A DNA stretch of 64,000 nucleotides from Ascaris suum (GCA_013433145.1 CM024168.1:10362184-10426183); one strand, 5' to 3'; numbered from the stretch's first letter, positions 46,876 to 60,410 are shown. Made by a program: numbers and translations. Notes: generated by a model not told the origin, from the sequence alone.

Positions 46876-47840
46876 CTACTCTATGCGGACGACTGCGTAC
46901 CTTTTGCAAATAACCTTAAAGAACTGCAATAAGACCTTCAACAACTAAAAGATCTCTCAAAAGAAGTTGGGTTGGAGGTGAATTAAACGAAGACAAAGTG
47001 GATGTGAAATGAATATTGCGTCCCGGGAGCCGTTCGCACAAACGAAGCAGAGATTGAAGAAGTTAAAGATTACATATAACTAGGAAGAAGATTTGAATCA
47101 AACAATCTCGTAATGGCGAATGGATAAGAAGACGCAGAGCAGGGTGGGTCGCCTTCAATAATAACCGCACAGTACTTACCAATCAGGCTCTGCCAATGAA
47201 CATCTGAGCATCCATTTTTAATTCTACTGTACCGCCGGCAATATTGTATGCCGTGAAACATGGGCTACAGCAAAGAACGACGAAGAGAAATTTGCTGTAA
47301 CGGAAATAGCTATAGAAAGAAGAATCTGCAGAGTTGCCATAAGAGACAAGATTAGCAACGAAGAACTGAGACAAAGAACGCGCGTGTGTGATGTGGTAAA
47401 CGAAATGTATGCAGCAAAAAGAAGATGGACTGGACATGTTGCTCGACTGCAAGACAACCGTTGGACATTGCGGTTAACAAACTGGCTCCTGAGAAACCAC
47501 AAACGACCTCAAGGAAGAGCACGTACAAGATGGGACGAGCCGATGGTGAAACTATTCGGGCAACGATGGAAGCAAAAAGCACAAGAGAGGATATTTTTGC
47601 GTTCGGTGGGCTGCTGCGACGACAAGTCGAAAGACAAAGACAAATGCAGAGACATATTGCGGCAATCTGTCAAAGACTGCCCACAACGCTACAACATGTG
47701 GGTGATGTGCAACTTTCCAAAGGCATTAAATCATTGCTATTGTGAATGTTCTGCGCATGCCCATCAGGAAACGAAACTGCGGCAACACCTGTATCCCTGT
47801 TTTAAACGGCTGATTCCCACATGCTCAGCACAGCTCCTGT
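46876..47840 (+). pseudogene. RTE LINE reverse transcriptase active site and C-terminal tail
   Basis: Resumes with LLYADDCVPFANNLKELQ (YADD intact, 46882-46893), then DLSKEVGLEVN and EIEEVKDYI with LGRRFESNN, each interrupted by stops. The tail is longest at 47384-47640: RRWTGHVARLQDNRWTLRLT, RPQGRARTRWDEPMVKLFGQ and RWKQKAQER, the usual RTE C-terminal module. Stops at about 46932, 46983 and 47080 and several frame changes show decay. Confidence 0.88.
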
Positions 47841-48190
47841 AACGCAAGGCACCGAACGACCAAAACAACGGTGTACTCATTCCAATCCCCGATATTTGCT
47901 TTTGGAAATTCCCTTCCACGAGGGTCACTGACGCAAAATGACTTCTTTTCCTCATTTAAGCGCATCAAACGGCTGATGTGGTGGTTTGAGATCAGGCGTA
48001 ATAGTATGGCCTTTAGTTAGTGGCGTCATTCAGGTGATGTGTGCACTAGCACAGTAATGATAAGAAGTCAATAGTGATAAAGCATGGAGAGAGGAAAGAA
48101 AGAGAAGAAATGATGCGATGTAAGGAGCACTAAGCTTACGCAATTTATTCCCTTATAAATCCAGTACAGGTAGAGATTACTGCAACCTGA

Positions 48191-48505
48191 ATATCACTCA
48201 AGAATTGCACGGACCACCTTGGCTAATCTCGAATCATCTTCACTGAAGGAACGTTCGAATAATGCTGCTGTGCCACCAGCTTTGTCGCCTAATGCTCGAC
48301 CCACCGAACGCATCAATTCGTGAACGGTGGCTATCTTCGATGCTCTGCTCTGCGCAGCCACTTGCTCACTTGTTCGCTCTGCAATTCTTAGGAACAAGGC
48401 CTTTATCACTAACCAGTTGTGCCCCAAAGGAAGAAAATTCAAGCGTAACTCTAGGTTTTTTAAGTGAAACGATCGAATGAAAGCGTGGACGTCTGCAGCT
48501 GCCAT
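48191..48505 (-). CDS. Possible terminal exon, unrecognised protein
   Basis: The minus-strand frame reads RASKIATVHELMRSVGRALG, DKAGGTAALFERSFSEDDSR and LAKVVRAILE to TGA (48193-48191). A likely acceptor (AAGAATTGCAG) precedes RTSEQVAAQ at about 48385, so the ATG-led upper part (MAAADVHAFIRSF) may be intron. It is helical and charged. Family not recognised. Confidence 0.45.
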
Positions 48506-48825
48506 AATGCCTTACGAAAGCAAATTCACGAGTTCAAGTAAAATTAAAGCAAGTCGAATCATGCATATTACATCATATAGTATGTCGTACTTTTTTATCA
48601 CTCGAGTCGATTTTGGTTCATTCGTCTCTGTAGTGAGTTATTTCCGGGACAGAAAGAGCAAATAACTATGTGCCCTTGAATGCTTACAATGAGAAGGAAA
48701 GATTGGCAACAAGAATACGGAGCGCAATTCTGGGTTAGACACATATATGTGCGCGCGATGCTTTCTTGCTAAGTACTTAGGATAAGGCTTCCCGACGTTG
48801 CTTTGAAATTGTGGTAAAAAATTAC

Positions 48826-48883
48826 GGTCGATGATATACGAGAGTGGTATTTCGTCCGATGTACCCATTGGCTTCATTGAGAC
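48826..48883 (-). CDS. Small internal exon, unrecognised
   Basis: Acceptor GCATTTACAG and donor GACC|GTAATTTT bound VSMKPMGTSDEIPLSYIID. It may belong to the gene ending at 48191, but the joining phase (one base carried) was not matched to a definite partner. Confidence 0.4.
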
Positions 48884-50847
48884 CTGTAAATGCGTGGCAG
48901 CTCGAGACTTGTTTCATCTTCTGATCACATACGAGGCCCCAGAGCGTCTATACTTATATTACTCAGTTCGTTCAATTTGTAGTGCAGATTGATAATAGTG
49001 CAGATTGATAAGTGGCCATTTGCAATTCAACTAACTCAGCTGTCACCAATAAGGACCAGCATAAGAATGCAAGTAACTGCAGGAATTTTTTAAAAATCAG
49101 AGATTACTGAAACGTCATGCAAACGCTTTGGTCCCGAAAAGTGGTTCTACTGTATGAACAGCCAACTACTACTGCAGATAGAACTATAAGATAAACTGTG
49201 GTGCTCAATCTATGCAGAGGAGGAAAGTAAGTCGCAGCTTTTTCTCAGGCAACCCTTTCTTCATCGTCGTTTCATACATGCAGGACAAAAAGAAACAGGT
49301 CCAGTTCCAATAGTGACGTCGGGAGAGGCTGTGAGCCTAGCAATAAATCCTTACAATTAAAGCTACAGAATGCTGTGGGCATAAAAATAAACACATGGAG
49401 GTACCATTGATGACTTTGATGCGCTTTCAGCCAACTCCACTGGCCGGTATTGACTCAGACGAGAAACGCTTTCATCAAGGTCCATCAAGATTCCTGAGAG
49501 ATACTGAGTGATGAGTTACTCAGTTTCCCACAATTGAATCTTTTAGACCTTCATACCTGATTGAGTATTATTTGACTGTAAGAATTACTCGATGTAAAAG
49601 TACCGTACTAAGTGATAAATTGCTGTATGAGCAAAAATAGAAAATTCTTCTAAGAAATAGTCAAAAGCCATCTCAGCTAGAGAAACGAAAGATTACACTG
49701 CCAGCATATTTTATTTTGATTATCCCTCTCAATAACCATAGCTAAATGATACATATCTGCGAAAGTGCGTTCTTTGGACAGTATTTTAACTGCTCGAAAC
49801 AGGGTATTCAGTAAAAAGGATGCATGGCTATCGAAATTTGTTCAACAAGTAAGACCTCTTTTTCTTAACTAAGTTTGAGCTCTCACAGTGCATTAGAGAG
49901 CAATCAGTGACGAATTTGCCATATGACAACGTCAGGTAATGAAGAGTTATTATTTCTATATAGGAACACAACGAGGAAGTAAGAATGGTTGCGATGGATA
50001 TAAATGCAGTCAGCAAGGATCTTTTTTTGTTGGAAAACGAAATAACTAACCGGCTGCATAATGTTTTGGAGGTGATAAATGCTCATTTTGCCTCAGGAAT
50101 TGGTTTACGTGACCATGCATGAATGCTTGGTTGAAATGCACACTACTCTGATAAGTAGCCGAATACAGAAAGGACGGGATGGAGTTATCTCACAGATCCT
50201 AGGCCGCAGAAAGGTTATGGAACGAGAAGGAGATGATGTTCAGCTAAACTAATCCCAATCGTTGAGTCAACTACTTAAAACGCAACCGTTAGCGATGAAA
50301 GTTGTAAACTCTTCCTTACCACTGCGTTGTGGGGGTGACGGCGGAGAATAGGAATTTAAAATGGCGATCTCTGGGATCTGCAAACAATCCAACATCATGC
50401 TTTCTGTTACAGTTGCAGCTTATGAAAGGTGACTGTGATATAAAATAACAAAGTACATAACTAATTCAACAACAACAATCCACCTATCACTCCTTTAATT
50501 CCTTTCATATGTATAAAGGTCATTTGTGGAATATCTAGACTTCCGCGGACATCGTTTATCAATATGGACAGTGGGAACATTAAGTTCCTACTGCCTGAGA
50601 GGCTAATGTACAGGTGGAAGTCACAAAAGAATATGAACTGAACTCGTTTCTAGGTCACTCATCATCGTATTGCTACTACGCGCTATGTAGATGTACTGCT
50701 GCAACCTGGCTTCATGCAGCCAGCTGAGAAGACTTCACTCGATTCAGAGCGAGATTGAAGTTCCAAATAATTTCGATCCTTATTAAGATCGAGAAAATGA
50801 GCTGTCTTAGTGATATAATAATTCCACATGTACATACAGACCTTTAC
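48884..50847. other. No recognisable gene
   Basis: AT-rich, intron- or spacer-like. A 15-base direct repeat (AGTGCAGATTGATAA) occurs twice at 48980-49012. Confidence 0.35.
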
Positions 50848-50933
50848 CGGAGATCCATCATCTTCACTTTTGTTTGATATTTTGTCTGTTGGAGCAGCAA
50901 ATTCTCTTTGAACACTTTCGGCCAATACTTCTC
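50848..50933 (-). CDS. Internal exon open in two frames
   Basis: Acceptor TTGCTGCATAG and donor CG|GTAAAGG enclose 86 bases. One frame reads EKYWPKVFKENLLLQQTKYQ, starting at the first base; another reads EVLAESVQREFAAPTDKISN, starting after two. The upstream exon at 51160-51257 ends on a whole codon, which favours the first reading if the two are adjacent. Unrecognised. Confidence 0.4.
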
Positions 50934-51159
50934 CTATGCAGCAAGATAAGGTATTCTTTCCTGCAACAAGTTTTATTTATTTATGCAATTTCCATTGCAA
51001 ACCTCATTAATAATTCCATAACTGAGTTGACCGTCTTCAAGCACAGTATTCTCAAAACATTGCTGAAATTATCCTCGGCATGCACATAGGCGCAAGAGAG
51101 CGCCAGCAACCTTCTTTTCCAGTTATTTAGAAGCCAAAATTGAAAACTCGACCAATTAC
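50934..51159. other. Intron-like spacer
   Basis: Sequence between two minus-strand exons. Nothing else seen. Confidence 0.3.
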
Positions 51160-51257
51160 ATGTGTTTCCCCACCGCCGTTTAAGACGCGAGGCGAGCTAA
51201 ATGTTGGAGGAGAGTGAACGTTGACTGGACTTAACGGCGTGAAAACTATGAAGTCAA
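51160..51257 (-). CDS. Internal exon, proline-rich peptide
   Basis: Strong acceptor GTTGTTTTCAG and donor ACACAT|GTAATT. After two carried-in bases it reads DFIVFTPLSPVNVHSPPTFS and SPRVLNGGGETH, ending on a whole codon. SPP/SPR motifs suggest a disordered, possibly phosphorylated segment. Family unknown. Confidence 0.5.
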
Positions 51258-53879
51258 CTGAAAACAACGCACAGCATGACAAATGCGTTTGAAACACGCA
51301 GCCATACAAACAGAAAAGTGCTCAATATTGCTCAATATGATAGGGTAGAGAAGAACAGATAACAGAGCTCGATGCGTGCAAGAGTAGTCGCAGCGTGGTC
51401 GTTCATCACAACAGTACGAGCAGTGAGAAGTTCAGGTGGAAAGTATAACAAGGAGTTTATTGAGTTCGGATCGCAACACAGCCAGTCGATTGAACATTCT
51501 TTTAGGAGCAGGTATAATGACAGCTGCCTTTCAGCGTTATATCACCCTTGCAATGCAATTTTTGAAGGTTTGATGAATTTGTTGCAATAAATTTCACTTA
51601 TCGTTCAAAAAAAAATGAAAGCACTGTTGTTGGCGGATCGCCTTGCCTCCAGATCAGTTTTACCGCTTCTATTATCCACTACGCAGTTTCTAAATTTCCT
51701 AATTTTCTGCTCAGGATGAGGGGCGAGGGGGGTAGATATATTAGTAATTCACCTTCAAAGCGATCACCTCGGAAACTATTGGAAGCATAAACGATCTAGC
51801 GAACGACAGTGGGGAACAGTAGTTTGGGCTGTCCGGAAAATTTAGCGGTCGTTCCCAAACATGTGCATTTGCGCTTATGCTTGCTGGCTTAAAATGTGCA
51901 ACTCAACTTAATTAGACTCTCTAAAGAATTATAAAGGTGGACATCACCACCTCAGCTAAGAAGCAAAGACTGTTGAACATATTGCGCTCATTCGAGAAAT
52001 TATGGAAATAAAGTGTGTCTGCAACGTTCAAAGGAAGAATTGTCCGCCACGCGGAACTTTAGTGTATTTTGATTCGACGAATAAAAGGAAGGTGACTAGC
52101 ACATTTTTTATTTGTAGTGGACTAGCGGTTAAATAACAGAAAATCATATAGAAGTGATGTTTGGTTTTTTGAAGTGCAAAAAATATACACCTGGATTGAG
52201 TTTGTCTGTTGGAGCTGTTACCGATACGTGATGCGGAAAACTAGTGGCGGCATTCATGGTTGCACCGACACCGCTGTAATGATCGAATGAGCTCTGCAAG
52301 TAAAGGCCAAGTGAGACGCTCAAAACGATTCCTTGACCTTAGTTCTGAAACATTCAACAAAATATTTGAGTATGTCAACCGAAACTTGCATTGAAGGTCT
52401 CATTTTATAAAGTCGTCATGTTGCACTGCTTCCCTCTCGAGTTTCCAGCTAGAGCAAACACAACAACAGACTGGCAGCTAGGTGAGAGAACGATGGTCTG
52501 GATGTATCCTTTCCAAACTGGGCAACATCCAACTCATCCATTCGATGCATTTTACCAGTATGATCACAACGCCCTAGTACGGCAGCTGCTGACTGAACAT
52601 GTGCTTTACGAATTTATTGAACGAGCACATTATTCCTTTTGCAGTTCTCTTTTTCAAATTCGCAGCCTCCTGGTCATCTAGAAGCGATGAGATGAAGTAT
52701 CTGACATGCTTCACAAAAGTAAAGTAAATGAAATGGGAAACTACTAGCATATCCACATGTTCTTCTTTGGTACCTCATTAAAACGTACCCAGTTCTGAGG
52801 ACAATAAGGTCTCTGTAAGAAATAGCCTTTTCTGTGCTGAGGTTCCTCTCTACAGCACTACGTGGGAAACTATCATCCATCTGAAAGCTATTTTAACAGG
52901 AATTCAGTAGCAAGCATTCTCATAATTGTGCTTGAGAGTTAATTCATATTCATCATTCTTTAACTTCCGTCAGAGGCTTATCGTTTATCACCATTCTCTT
53001 ACTCTTATGTGATTGATTATTGGTACCGAAATTCTTCTGAAACAGATGTTCATGTGATTAAAAGTCGTGATCATGCCATTCAGAAACACATATCAAGACT
53101 TTAGGCATGTGACTTCGTCTTACGCACTAGAGGAGCAGGACTCGGTTGATTCGCTTCCAGTGTCAAAATAGTAAAATGTTTGCTGATCAAAAATTCGAAT
53201 GTACTCGGGCCGGCAATCATCGAGCTCCTAAATAGGACGGAAACTCGCCGCCTGTGCTCTGCTTTCTTTCCGAAGAAGAGCGTCTGATCGGGTTCTGTGC
53301 CTAAGCATTTCGAGACGCATTCTATTCTGTCTTCGTGGAGATACTGCGCGATGTTTAGGCGAATGTAGCGAACTGTCCGTCGATTCTATCGACTGAAATA
53401 AGTTGTGGTGTTCACTGAATTATTTAGACGAGGTAAGCGAGTATTAAAATAGAGCTTCGCTGTGATAAAATATTAAGCAGGTGATATGCGGAAAAAGAGT
53501 ACAACGAAGCACATGTACTCTGGCGAGTTATCTATGTAACTGCACAATTCACTCGCACGTTTATGTCTTCCATACAGAAATTACATGGATTTAACGTAAG
53601 GAGTTCATGCTATAGGAGAATCAAATCAATTACGCTAGTAGCAGCATGCTCATGCCTCGAGTTCGTGAACGCAGTGGAATTCAAGCACCATGGGAAGGAT
53701 GAACTATGATGGTGGCTACTGTCCGTAATTAAATACATGACCCGCTATAAACCAGCTCTTCGCTGATCAGTTAATATTTGGGGAACTAAATTTGTTATGG
53801 ATGGCATTTTTTGAGACATGAAAGTGGATATATATGACCGCATTACCGAACTGGGCGGGCTTAATGGCGATTTGCTCAC
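51258..53879. other. No confident gene; one possible plus-strand exon
   Basis: The plus-strand frame 52391-52681 follows a TTTCCAG at 52443-52449 and reads NTTTDWQLGERTMVWMYPFQ and QLLTEHVLYEFIERAHYSF. It is protein-like, but the exon ends are unclear. The rest shows nothing. Confidence 0.3.
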
Positions 53880-53951
53880 GTCGTTGTCTATGTTGCCCCT
53901 TCTTTTGCTGAAACGTGAGGTGGAAATATTCATTGCGACGTCCTCTGTGCT
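53880..53951 (-). CDS. Small internal exon, unrecognised
   Basis: Acceptor CGACATTTCAG and donor AACGAC|GTGAGC bound 72 bases. One frame reads STEDVAMNISTSRFSKRRGN; a second reads HRGRRNEYFHLTFQQKKGQH. Both splice sites are strong; the reading frame is unresolved. Confidence 0.42.
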
Positions 53952-55830
53952 CTGAAATGTCGTACAAGTGATATGGTTTGAGAACAAATGATATGGTTTT
54001 TTGATAGAACGGAAGTTATGCTCAACGCTTCTCAATTCCCTTGAATTAAGCAATAAATAATTAATGCATTTAAGTCGTTATATTATCTAAACCGTGCAAG
54101 CCTCTCATAATACGTACATAGTGGCCTCAGAATCCCCAACGAGACTGAAGTCTGTTCCAAAGAGGAATGTCAACTACGCAGCACGGTTATCATTTTTTAC
54201 TTCACTCTTTCGACGCACGCGATTGCAGCCCTCTCGTTTGTGACATAAAAGCTTTTGTAGATTCACAAGCAAACTTATCTCTAAACCAACTTGTAGTACT
54301 GTCTATGAAAACGCAAAGAGTCGAGCATAACTAGTAGAAACAAATACGCATGTGAAAATCCATATATTCGGAGACACTGCGCTTCATTAACCAAGAGCAA
54401 TGACCACTGCTATAAACGTGTTGCGCACCACGCCACCATCATTTTCTAATGTGTTTTCCTGCTTTTGCGGTTGAATATGAAATGAGGTTGTGGTGCCGGA
54501 TTTCGCTTGTGCAGTCTTCATGAGAAAGTCTGAAAAGTAACGCATGATTCTTCAACTAGATTGAGACCGTCAAATGCAATAAAAGCCGCCTGAAGAAAAG
54601 TGACATTATGCGACAATAGGTCAGCTTATGCGACATGGATCCTGACATCTTTGCGGGCATTTTCTATCAACATGACCCAGTCGGCTGCAAACATGAATGG
54701 GCAAAGTTTGCCACAAAACTTAAGCATCAGAGCAACATCTGCCAGCTTACTTTGGCTGGAATCTTTTCACTAGATGAAGGGTTTACGGTTTTTGGATATC
54801 AATTACATGTCAAACACAAATGCCCATAGCATTTGAAAGCCTGAGTTTCCATGCAGTTTGGATAGAAATTAAGTTTCAAATATTGCGAATAAGTCTGGCA
54901 GGTTTCATTATGAACACACAGATCAGTTCGAGATCACAATGCGTTTTTCAATTTTATGGGAATTATTAGAAAACTGCAGCTTTGGATGATTCTACTGAAC
55001 TGTTTCCCACTGTCTGCGTATGAGGACAAATTTTATGTATTCTTGCTGTGAGCAAAACTTCTGATGAAGATTGCTACTGCTGAAGCCGTCAAACTGCCCA
55101 TTCCTTGCGTCGATTGCACGCCATGCACGCAGTATACGGACCGATCCTTTCGGCCATTGCTAAAGTTCACGGGTCCTTATGTGCAGGCCCCTTTACTTTC
55201 ACTGAATATACGAGTGGTCGCATCCCTTTGAAGTGGTCAAATCCTTCAGCGGAACGCTGGAAAATGGGGGCAACGTTCTAAACAGTAGGGACCATTTGTA
55301 AATTTTGATGGCAAGTAAATATCCTTTCCTTTAGAAGATTCTGATAATGCCGGCAAAGAGACGGATGATTGAATTCTCTGAGGAAGAACGATGCTCGCCC
55401 TTGTCGACCTACTGAGGTCAGCTTCCGAAAAACATCTGCAAGCAATTTTGCATTGCACTCAAATGCTATATGTGAACGGCGTGTGTATAAGTGGCACAGT
55501 GTTTCAACAATGCGTGCAATAGGGCACGGCAGTGTGAAGGCACATATGTTGCATTTTCCCACAAGTTCATGACTGCTGTGCATGTGTGACAAGTAAGGGC
55601 TAAATCAAGAGCGTGAAGACACAGATCTCTAGTGCTCGCCACATCCGATTAAAACTGTTCACTTCATTTGGGGAACGAGGAAAATGAAATAAGGAAGAGC
55701 CAGCTGGATAGCTCTGCAAGCTTGTTTCTATGGGTGCTCACTAAGGTTCGAGAGAACTTTTCAGTTCGGAAAGCAGAAAACAGCAGCAAGTGCCGAATAA
55801 ACCTTAGGGTTAGAATCCGACCAACTATAC
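53952..55830. other. No confident gene
   Basis: Minus-strand frames around 55246-55592 are open (CAFTLPCPIARIVETLCHLY; a second frame reads VDKGEHRSSSENSIIRLFAG), but splice sites do not settle them. Confidence 0.3.
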
Positions 55831-55999
55831 GGCTTTTCTGATCCTTGATGCTTCGAGAATCATAGGTTGCACTTGCTGCGAAGACATTCGCCAATCCTGT
55901 GGTCGGGGTGTGAGCTCGGCAGATATCACTCGCTGTGGATATATCGCCAAGTGCCCAAATGACTGGTTGATCAAAATTACGTTCAGCACAAGAATCACC
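55831..55999 (-). CDS. Exon of a possible secreted protein
   Basis: Acceptor TTTGCCTTTAG, then GDSCAERNFDQPVIWALGDI, STASDICRAHTPTTGLANVF and AASATYDSRSIKDQK to a possible donor (AAAGCC|GTATAG). Composition is strongly protein-like with two Cys. Just upstream on the minus strand a Met-led hydrophobic stretch (MCQGCLVLMAVIVSYA) could be a signal peptide from the preceding exon. The apparent intron of 21 bases is too short, so the donor must lie further upstream. Family not recognised. Confidence 0.45.
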
Positions 56000-58989
56000 C
56001 TAAAGGCAAATGTGAAAGACCTTGCATAAGACACAATAACAGCCATTAGTACAAGACAGCCTTGACACATATTTAGTGGCGCACACACGGTGCAACAAAA
56101 GACCGGAAGGGAAAAGCGAAGAGAGCAGCTTCGAAGTGAGCGAACGAAAGTGGAATGTGGGACTGAACGACGCACAAGGCAGAGAACGAAATGAGACTGA
56201 GTCATACGTGTTTATGCGTGCTAGATCATGACCAGCAAAATTCTCCCCATATTCGCTATCGGCACTTACCCTTCATCCCTCATCCCCCTCGTTTCCAAGG
56301 GAATTTGGAAGGTTACTTCGTCACGTTAAATCCTCGATCGACAGTTTTCGGCACATTTCCAGCTTATGAGAACATGCGATGTTCTAGGTCGGAAACAGAC
56401 TGCGTTCCGCCTAAAAAAACGGCAAATGGATGAGAATTTGGAGGATGGACACAAGCATTACGGCTAGGCCAAGGGCGAAAGTGGACTGGGGGCCTCGGAA
56501 AGGTGAAGCATCTTGAGCGCAGCAGGTATGATAGAATGCCACTGTGGACGCTTGAGTGCTGCCGCCTATACCATTCCGGATAGCTATTCAGGAACCTGTT
56601 TCATGCAGAGTGAACTGTTTCTATACAAGCAATAGTTTGGTGCCAAAAATCAGCGCTAGCAAACGCAGCACCTGTCCAATGAGGTCGCTGGTTTACTTTA
56701 CATGAGGTCGCTGGTTTACCTTATACTTTTTCACATGATGCTTTTTCCTGATTATCACGACAAAAGCGTTCCACAGCGTCCAGATGTTGAACATTTTTTT
56801 GAAAGTGTCTGTTAGATTAAAATTTTTGATCTGGAGTTCCGAACTGACACCTGGAGCCACCGACCGCATCTATAAACAATGAATGCCCGATGCTCCTCTC
56901 AAGAGCGTGCTTTTACACAAAAAAGCAGACCACTTAATTGCAGTTTATGTGTCCTAACCATGACCAGCGAATCTCTTTCTGCACTTCAAGTGTATCTAAA
57001 TGTTCATTCTCCAGCATGTAAAATGATGAAATAAACGCCCAAAGCCTGTCATAATCGCAAAAGATCTTCATCGCATACTTCCTTGCACGTTGCGACGTTG
57101 TTAACAGCCGTTTCACAACACACGCGTTGTTAGTACCACATCGTCGCAGTGAATTCCGGTGAACTCAGAGTCCCCTTCTGATCCCAATCTTTACTTCTCC
57201 ATCCGAATCGTTCGCATATCATACTGTGTAGGTACATCATTCTTTCTGCACCTCAAGGGCACTTTTTCACGACCTTTGTTACTGCTGTGTTCTCATCCAC
57301 CTTTGCTAAACTGATATTTATTTCCTCTACCTTTATACTTATTCCCTCTACCTTTCCTTCCCACTTTTTTTGTGCTTTGAATGGAAGTGTTCCTACTCAT
57401 TAATAGAGCCTGAAAAGTACGTGAGAGAACAAAAAGTCTGCTGCACGAACTGCCCTCAGAAGCGACTAGGACGGTGGCTCTAAGATACAACCAAAGAATT
57501 TTGCTTATAACTTCACATCAGCCATCAGGAGATACGTAATTACGCTCGTGCCAACGTTATCAGAGACAGTTCCAAAGGCGCACAGCTGCTTCCTACCGCG
57601 ACGCGACCGCACAGCTTACAAAGCTGACGTACCATTCGGTAGAAGCAGCCAGTTAGGGACTCCGCAAGCTGAAAAATGATGCCTGAAAGGGCCATGCAAC
57701 TATGACGAGGATAATTTCTATCGGCATCGAAACATGCAAATCCCGAAGTTAAACTTGGTGACCCCATCATTATGGCGCCTTAACTCTCACTTCATGTGAA
57801 GGTATCCTTTCATGCGCTTCTGCATCTCACGTTCACGAAACGCCACGCAACATCAGCGAGCGTGCGTTTGACTGTCTGCACAGCAATTTCAACTCGTTAA
57901 CCAGTGAAGCTCCACCACTATGACATTCACTGGGTGCCATTGAATGACAAACATCGTTCAATCTGACCTTCCTTTTTTGATGAGTCGTTGAGACCTCAAT
58001 TTGCCTCACAATTGCATGCACGTGGAATGCATTTTGTTGTGTCCGCCGTGGCACGAAACGTGAAATGCTGTTTACTATCCGCTCTTCAAGTCAACGAATT
58101 CTATAAATTGCCGACAAATAATGAATAAACACGATATATTGCTTCAGTATTTTTACTGATCTGACCGATTATATAAACCGTCCAAAACCTGATTTTTGTA
58201 AATGCATCATTGTGAGGTGAAAAGAAATAATATGCTAAATTCTGACATTTTCAAAGGTCTATAACTCCTGTTGAATTTGAAAGATGGTACACACTTCCTG
58301 AAGTTTTATGGTAAGCATCATGCCCGCCGAGTTTCTTGACCCTTGTTTCTTGGAATTCTTTATATGGTGGCATCATTGGTTTTATACACACTCCTGAAAT
58401 AACCCCCGCATCTCTGATCTTTGCCTTATTATTTCCTTATATTGTTTGTCGGTAATGCCGTCCATATTACTTCTACAATGGTTCACAACGAAATATAAAC
58501 AACCACCCGCCAGGCAACCCTTCATGATGTTAATTCTTAGAAATATGAAAGGAACGCTGAAGAAAATGTTGAAGGATGTTCAGGAAAGTATTACGTCGCG
58601 GAAAACCTGCATAATTTTTTAGGGCCTTCCTCCGTGCTAGCGCAAATTACTGTTGGTAGAATGTGCGGCTGTCATATTTCAACTTACTATTTTCATCTGT
58701 AATGTTATTATTTACTATTTTCGATATCCTTCAAGAATCTCAGGCTGTGAGGGGGAAGGGAAGCTGCGCCCCTTACCGCGGCACATGGTCTTTTTTGGCA
58801 TACACCAAAGCGAGCAGGTTCCAACAGGTCCCGTAGTGAAATCCCTCTGAAACGAAACCCCTCTGTGATCCCTGAAAGCTAATTTGAGATTAATACACAC
58901 TGTCATGCAATGCCGATAATCCTGGGAGGAAATCCGTCGTAAGAAATGTGGAAAAAGAAATATGGACTGATCTGTAAGCAGCAAACAAC
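56000..58989. other. No confident gene
   Basis: A 20-base word (ATGAGGTCGCTGGTTTAC) is tandemly repeated at 56679-56722. On the minus strand near 57690-57630 a 36-base piece between TTTTTCAG and GTACGT reads LAESLTGCFYRM. Neither it nor the 57833-58054 frame is assigned. Confidence 0.3.
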
Positions 58990-59091
58990 GCAGACAGAGC
59001 TCAAACATACGATGGATCGAGGACTCGCTTAGGTATCTGCGATCTCTTAGACAGTATTGGCGTCTTCCTCTCTCGTTGTGGCACGTATAGT
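58990..59091 (-). CDS. Possible exon, Arg-rich peptide
   Basis: After a polypyrimidine acceptor (CTTCTCCCCGACAG) the minus strand reads YTCHNERGRRQYCLRDRRYL and SESSIHRMFELCLRCLLL. No clear donor; the lower end is arbitrary. Unrecognised. Confidence 0.3.
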
Positions 59092-60410
59092 CTGTCGGGG
59101 AGAAGAGTTTCTTTGCACAATCCTTCCGACACCTCATTTAAAAGAACTCTCATACACAGAGACCATGCTACATTTAACAAAATTTGACTATCAATATATC
59201 ACACAAATATCTTTCAAAGTGAGTGCTCTGATCAAGTTATCAGTCCCTCCGCACCAAGAAAGTGCCCCCACCAACAATGCCGTCTCCTCGTATTTTACTA
59301 ATGCTCTATGTATCAAGGGAACGTGTCACAAAACCACCATTAAATATCCGTTGTAAAAGGATTATGTTAATATTGCAAAATAAGACGACTTCATTATAAC
59401 GAAGCATCGCTGAAAGAAGTCAATATCTCTGCTTCCCATCTAACATCATTCTGTACATTGTTTCTTGAAGGCACAATTGTTAATTTATCGGTCAGTAATG
59501 CCCGTCTACTCTGCAAGGTGCAAAAGAGGTGCGAAAAAACTCAAAGATGCAAAAACAGCCGAGCGCAGTTGTACTCGACAGAATGAAATAGTAATTGAGT
59601 TTCTTTGCGATGAAACAAGCCAACGCAACGTTTGGAAACCACAGCCGCTTCTGATTCAAGGCTCTAGTGATCGCCCACGTAGAGTCCAGTATGCTGCAAA
59701 CCAGTGTTACCTTATAACAGAAAGGTGCAGCTGGCAGGAAGCATTCGACGCATACTCGTCGGGCTATAGCCTTTACGCACTGCTGTATAACTCTGCTGAA
59801 GAACACTCTTTTGGTGATACAACCCAACAACACGAAACATATGAAATCATTTTCACAGAATTGAATTCAGAAATGACGTCCGATAAAAATGGCTGACGGA
59901 GTAAATAAGCGATATCGCGAGTGCAATGGCGTTCTTGCGGGGCGCTACGGACAACAATAACAAAGCCGTTGCATCAGAACCGAAGAAAACTCAGGGATAT
60001 TCCTTCTCAACTCCGTTGGCGTTTTTTATCGTTGCGACCCGTCTCCCCTTCCAGCGAGCCCCATTTTCAGATTAGAAGTTGCTCCTAACTAAACAGAATT
60101 CGTAGCACTCCAAATAAATGTATAGTTAGCAAAAACGACCATCTGCACAGAGAGAAAACTGCGATGCGTTTTTGAATCCAGCACTGATGCTGATATCAAT
60201 AACGAAATGTGTCAATGAAAATAAACGCCCAAAGATGGTGGCGAAGGACGCAAGACATACATCTTCTAAAGAAATAAGGAAAGGAGATAGCATATATCCA
60301 CATTTCCAAACATGGTTACAAACAAAGAACGATGTATAATAATCCAGGATAAGAGCGAGATCAGTGTCTATACGAAATGGTGACTCATTGAAGTGTGGCT
60401 GAAATCAACG
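59092..60410. other. No confident gene
   Basis: A 143-codon plus-strand frame (59465-59896) is protein-like in places (WQEAFDAYSSGYSLYALLYN) but has no known motif and overlaps a minus-strand frame. The last part is downstream of the UBX gene. Confidence 0.3.

Larger units (their letters stand above)
43820..48085 (+). mobile_element. Near full-length, inactive RTE-type LINE, split by a solo LTR
   Basis: A GC-rich 5' region with a short hairpin (CCCCAT...ATGGGG, 43821-43839) and a 67-base direct repeat leads into an apurinic-like endonuclease (from about 44300), a reverse transcriptase (45336 onward) and a C-terminal tail to about 47640. A 3' region ends near 48085 with TGATAAGAAG/GTGATAAAG words. 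The order endonuclease-RT-tail in one polypeptide is that of RTE LINEs. Multiple stops and frameshifts make it dead. The 5' and 3' limits are inferred. Confidence 0.85.

Noticed and set aside
59465..59896. 143-codon plus-strand open frame
   Set aside because: No recognisable domain and no supporting splice sites. A 113-codon minus-strand frame overlaps it.
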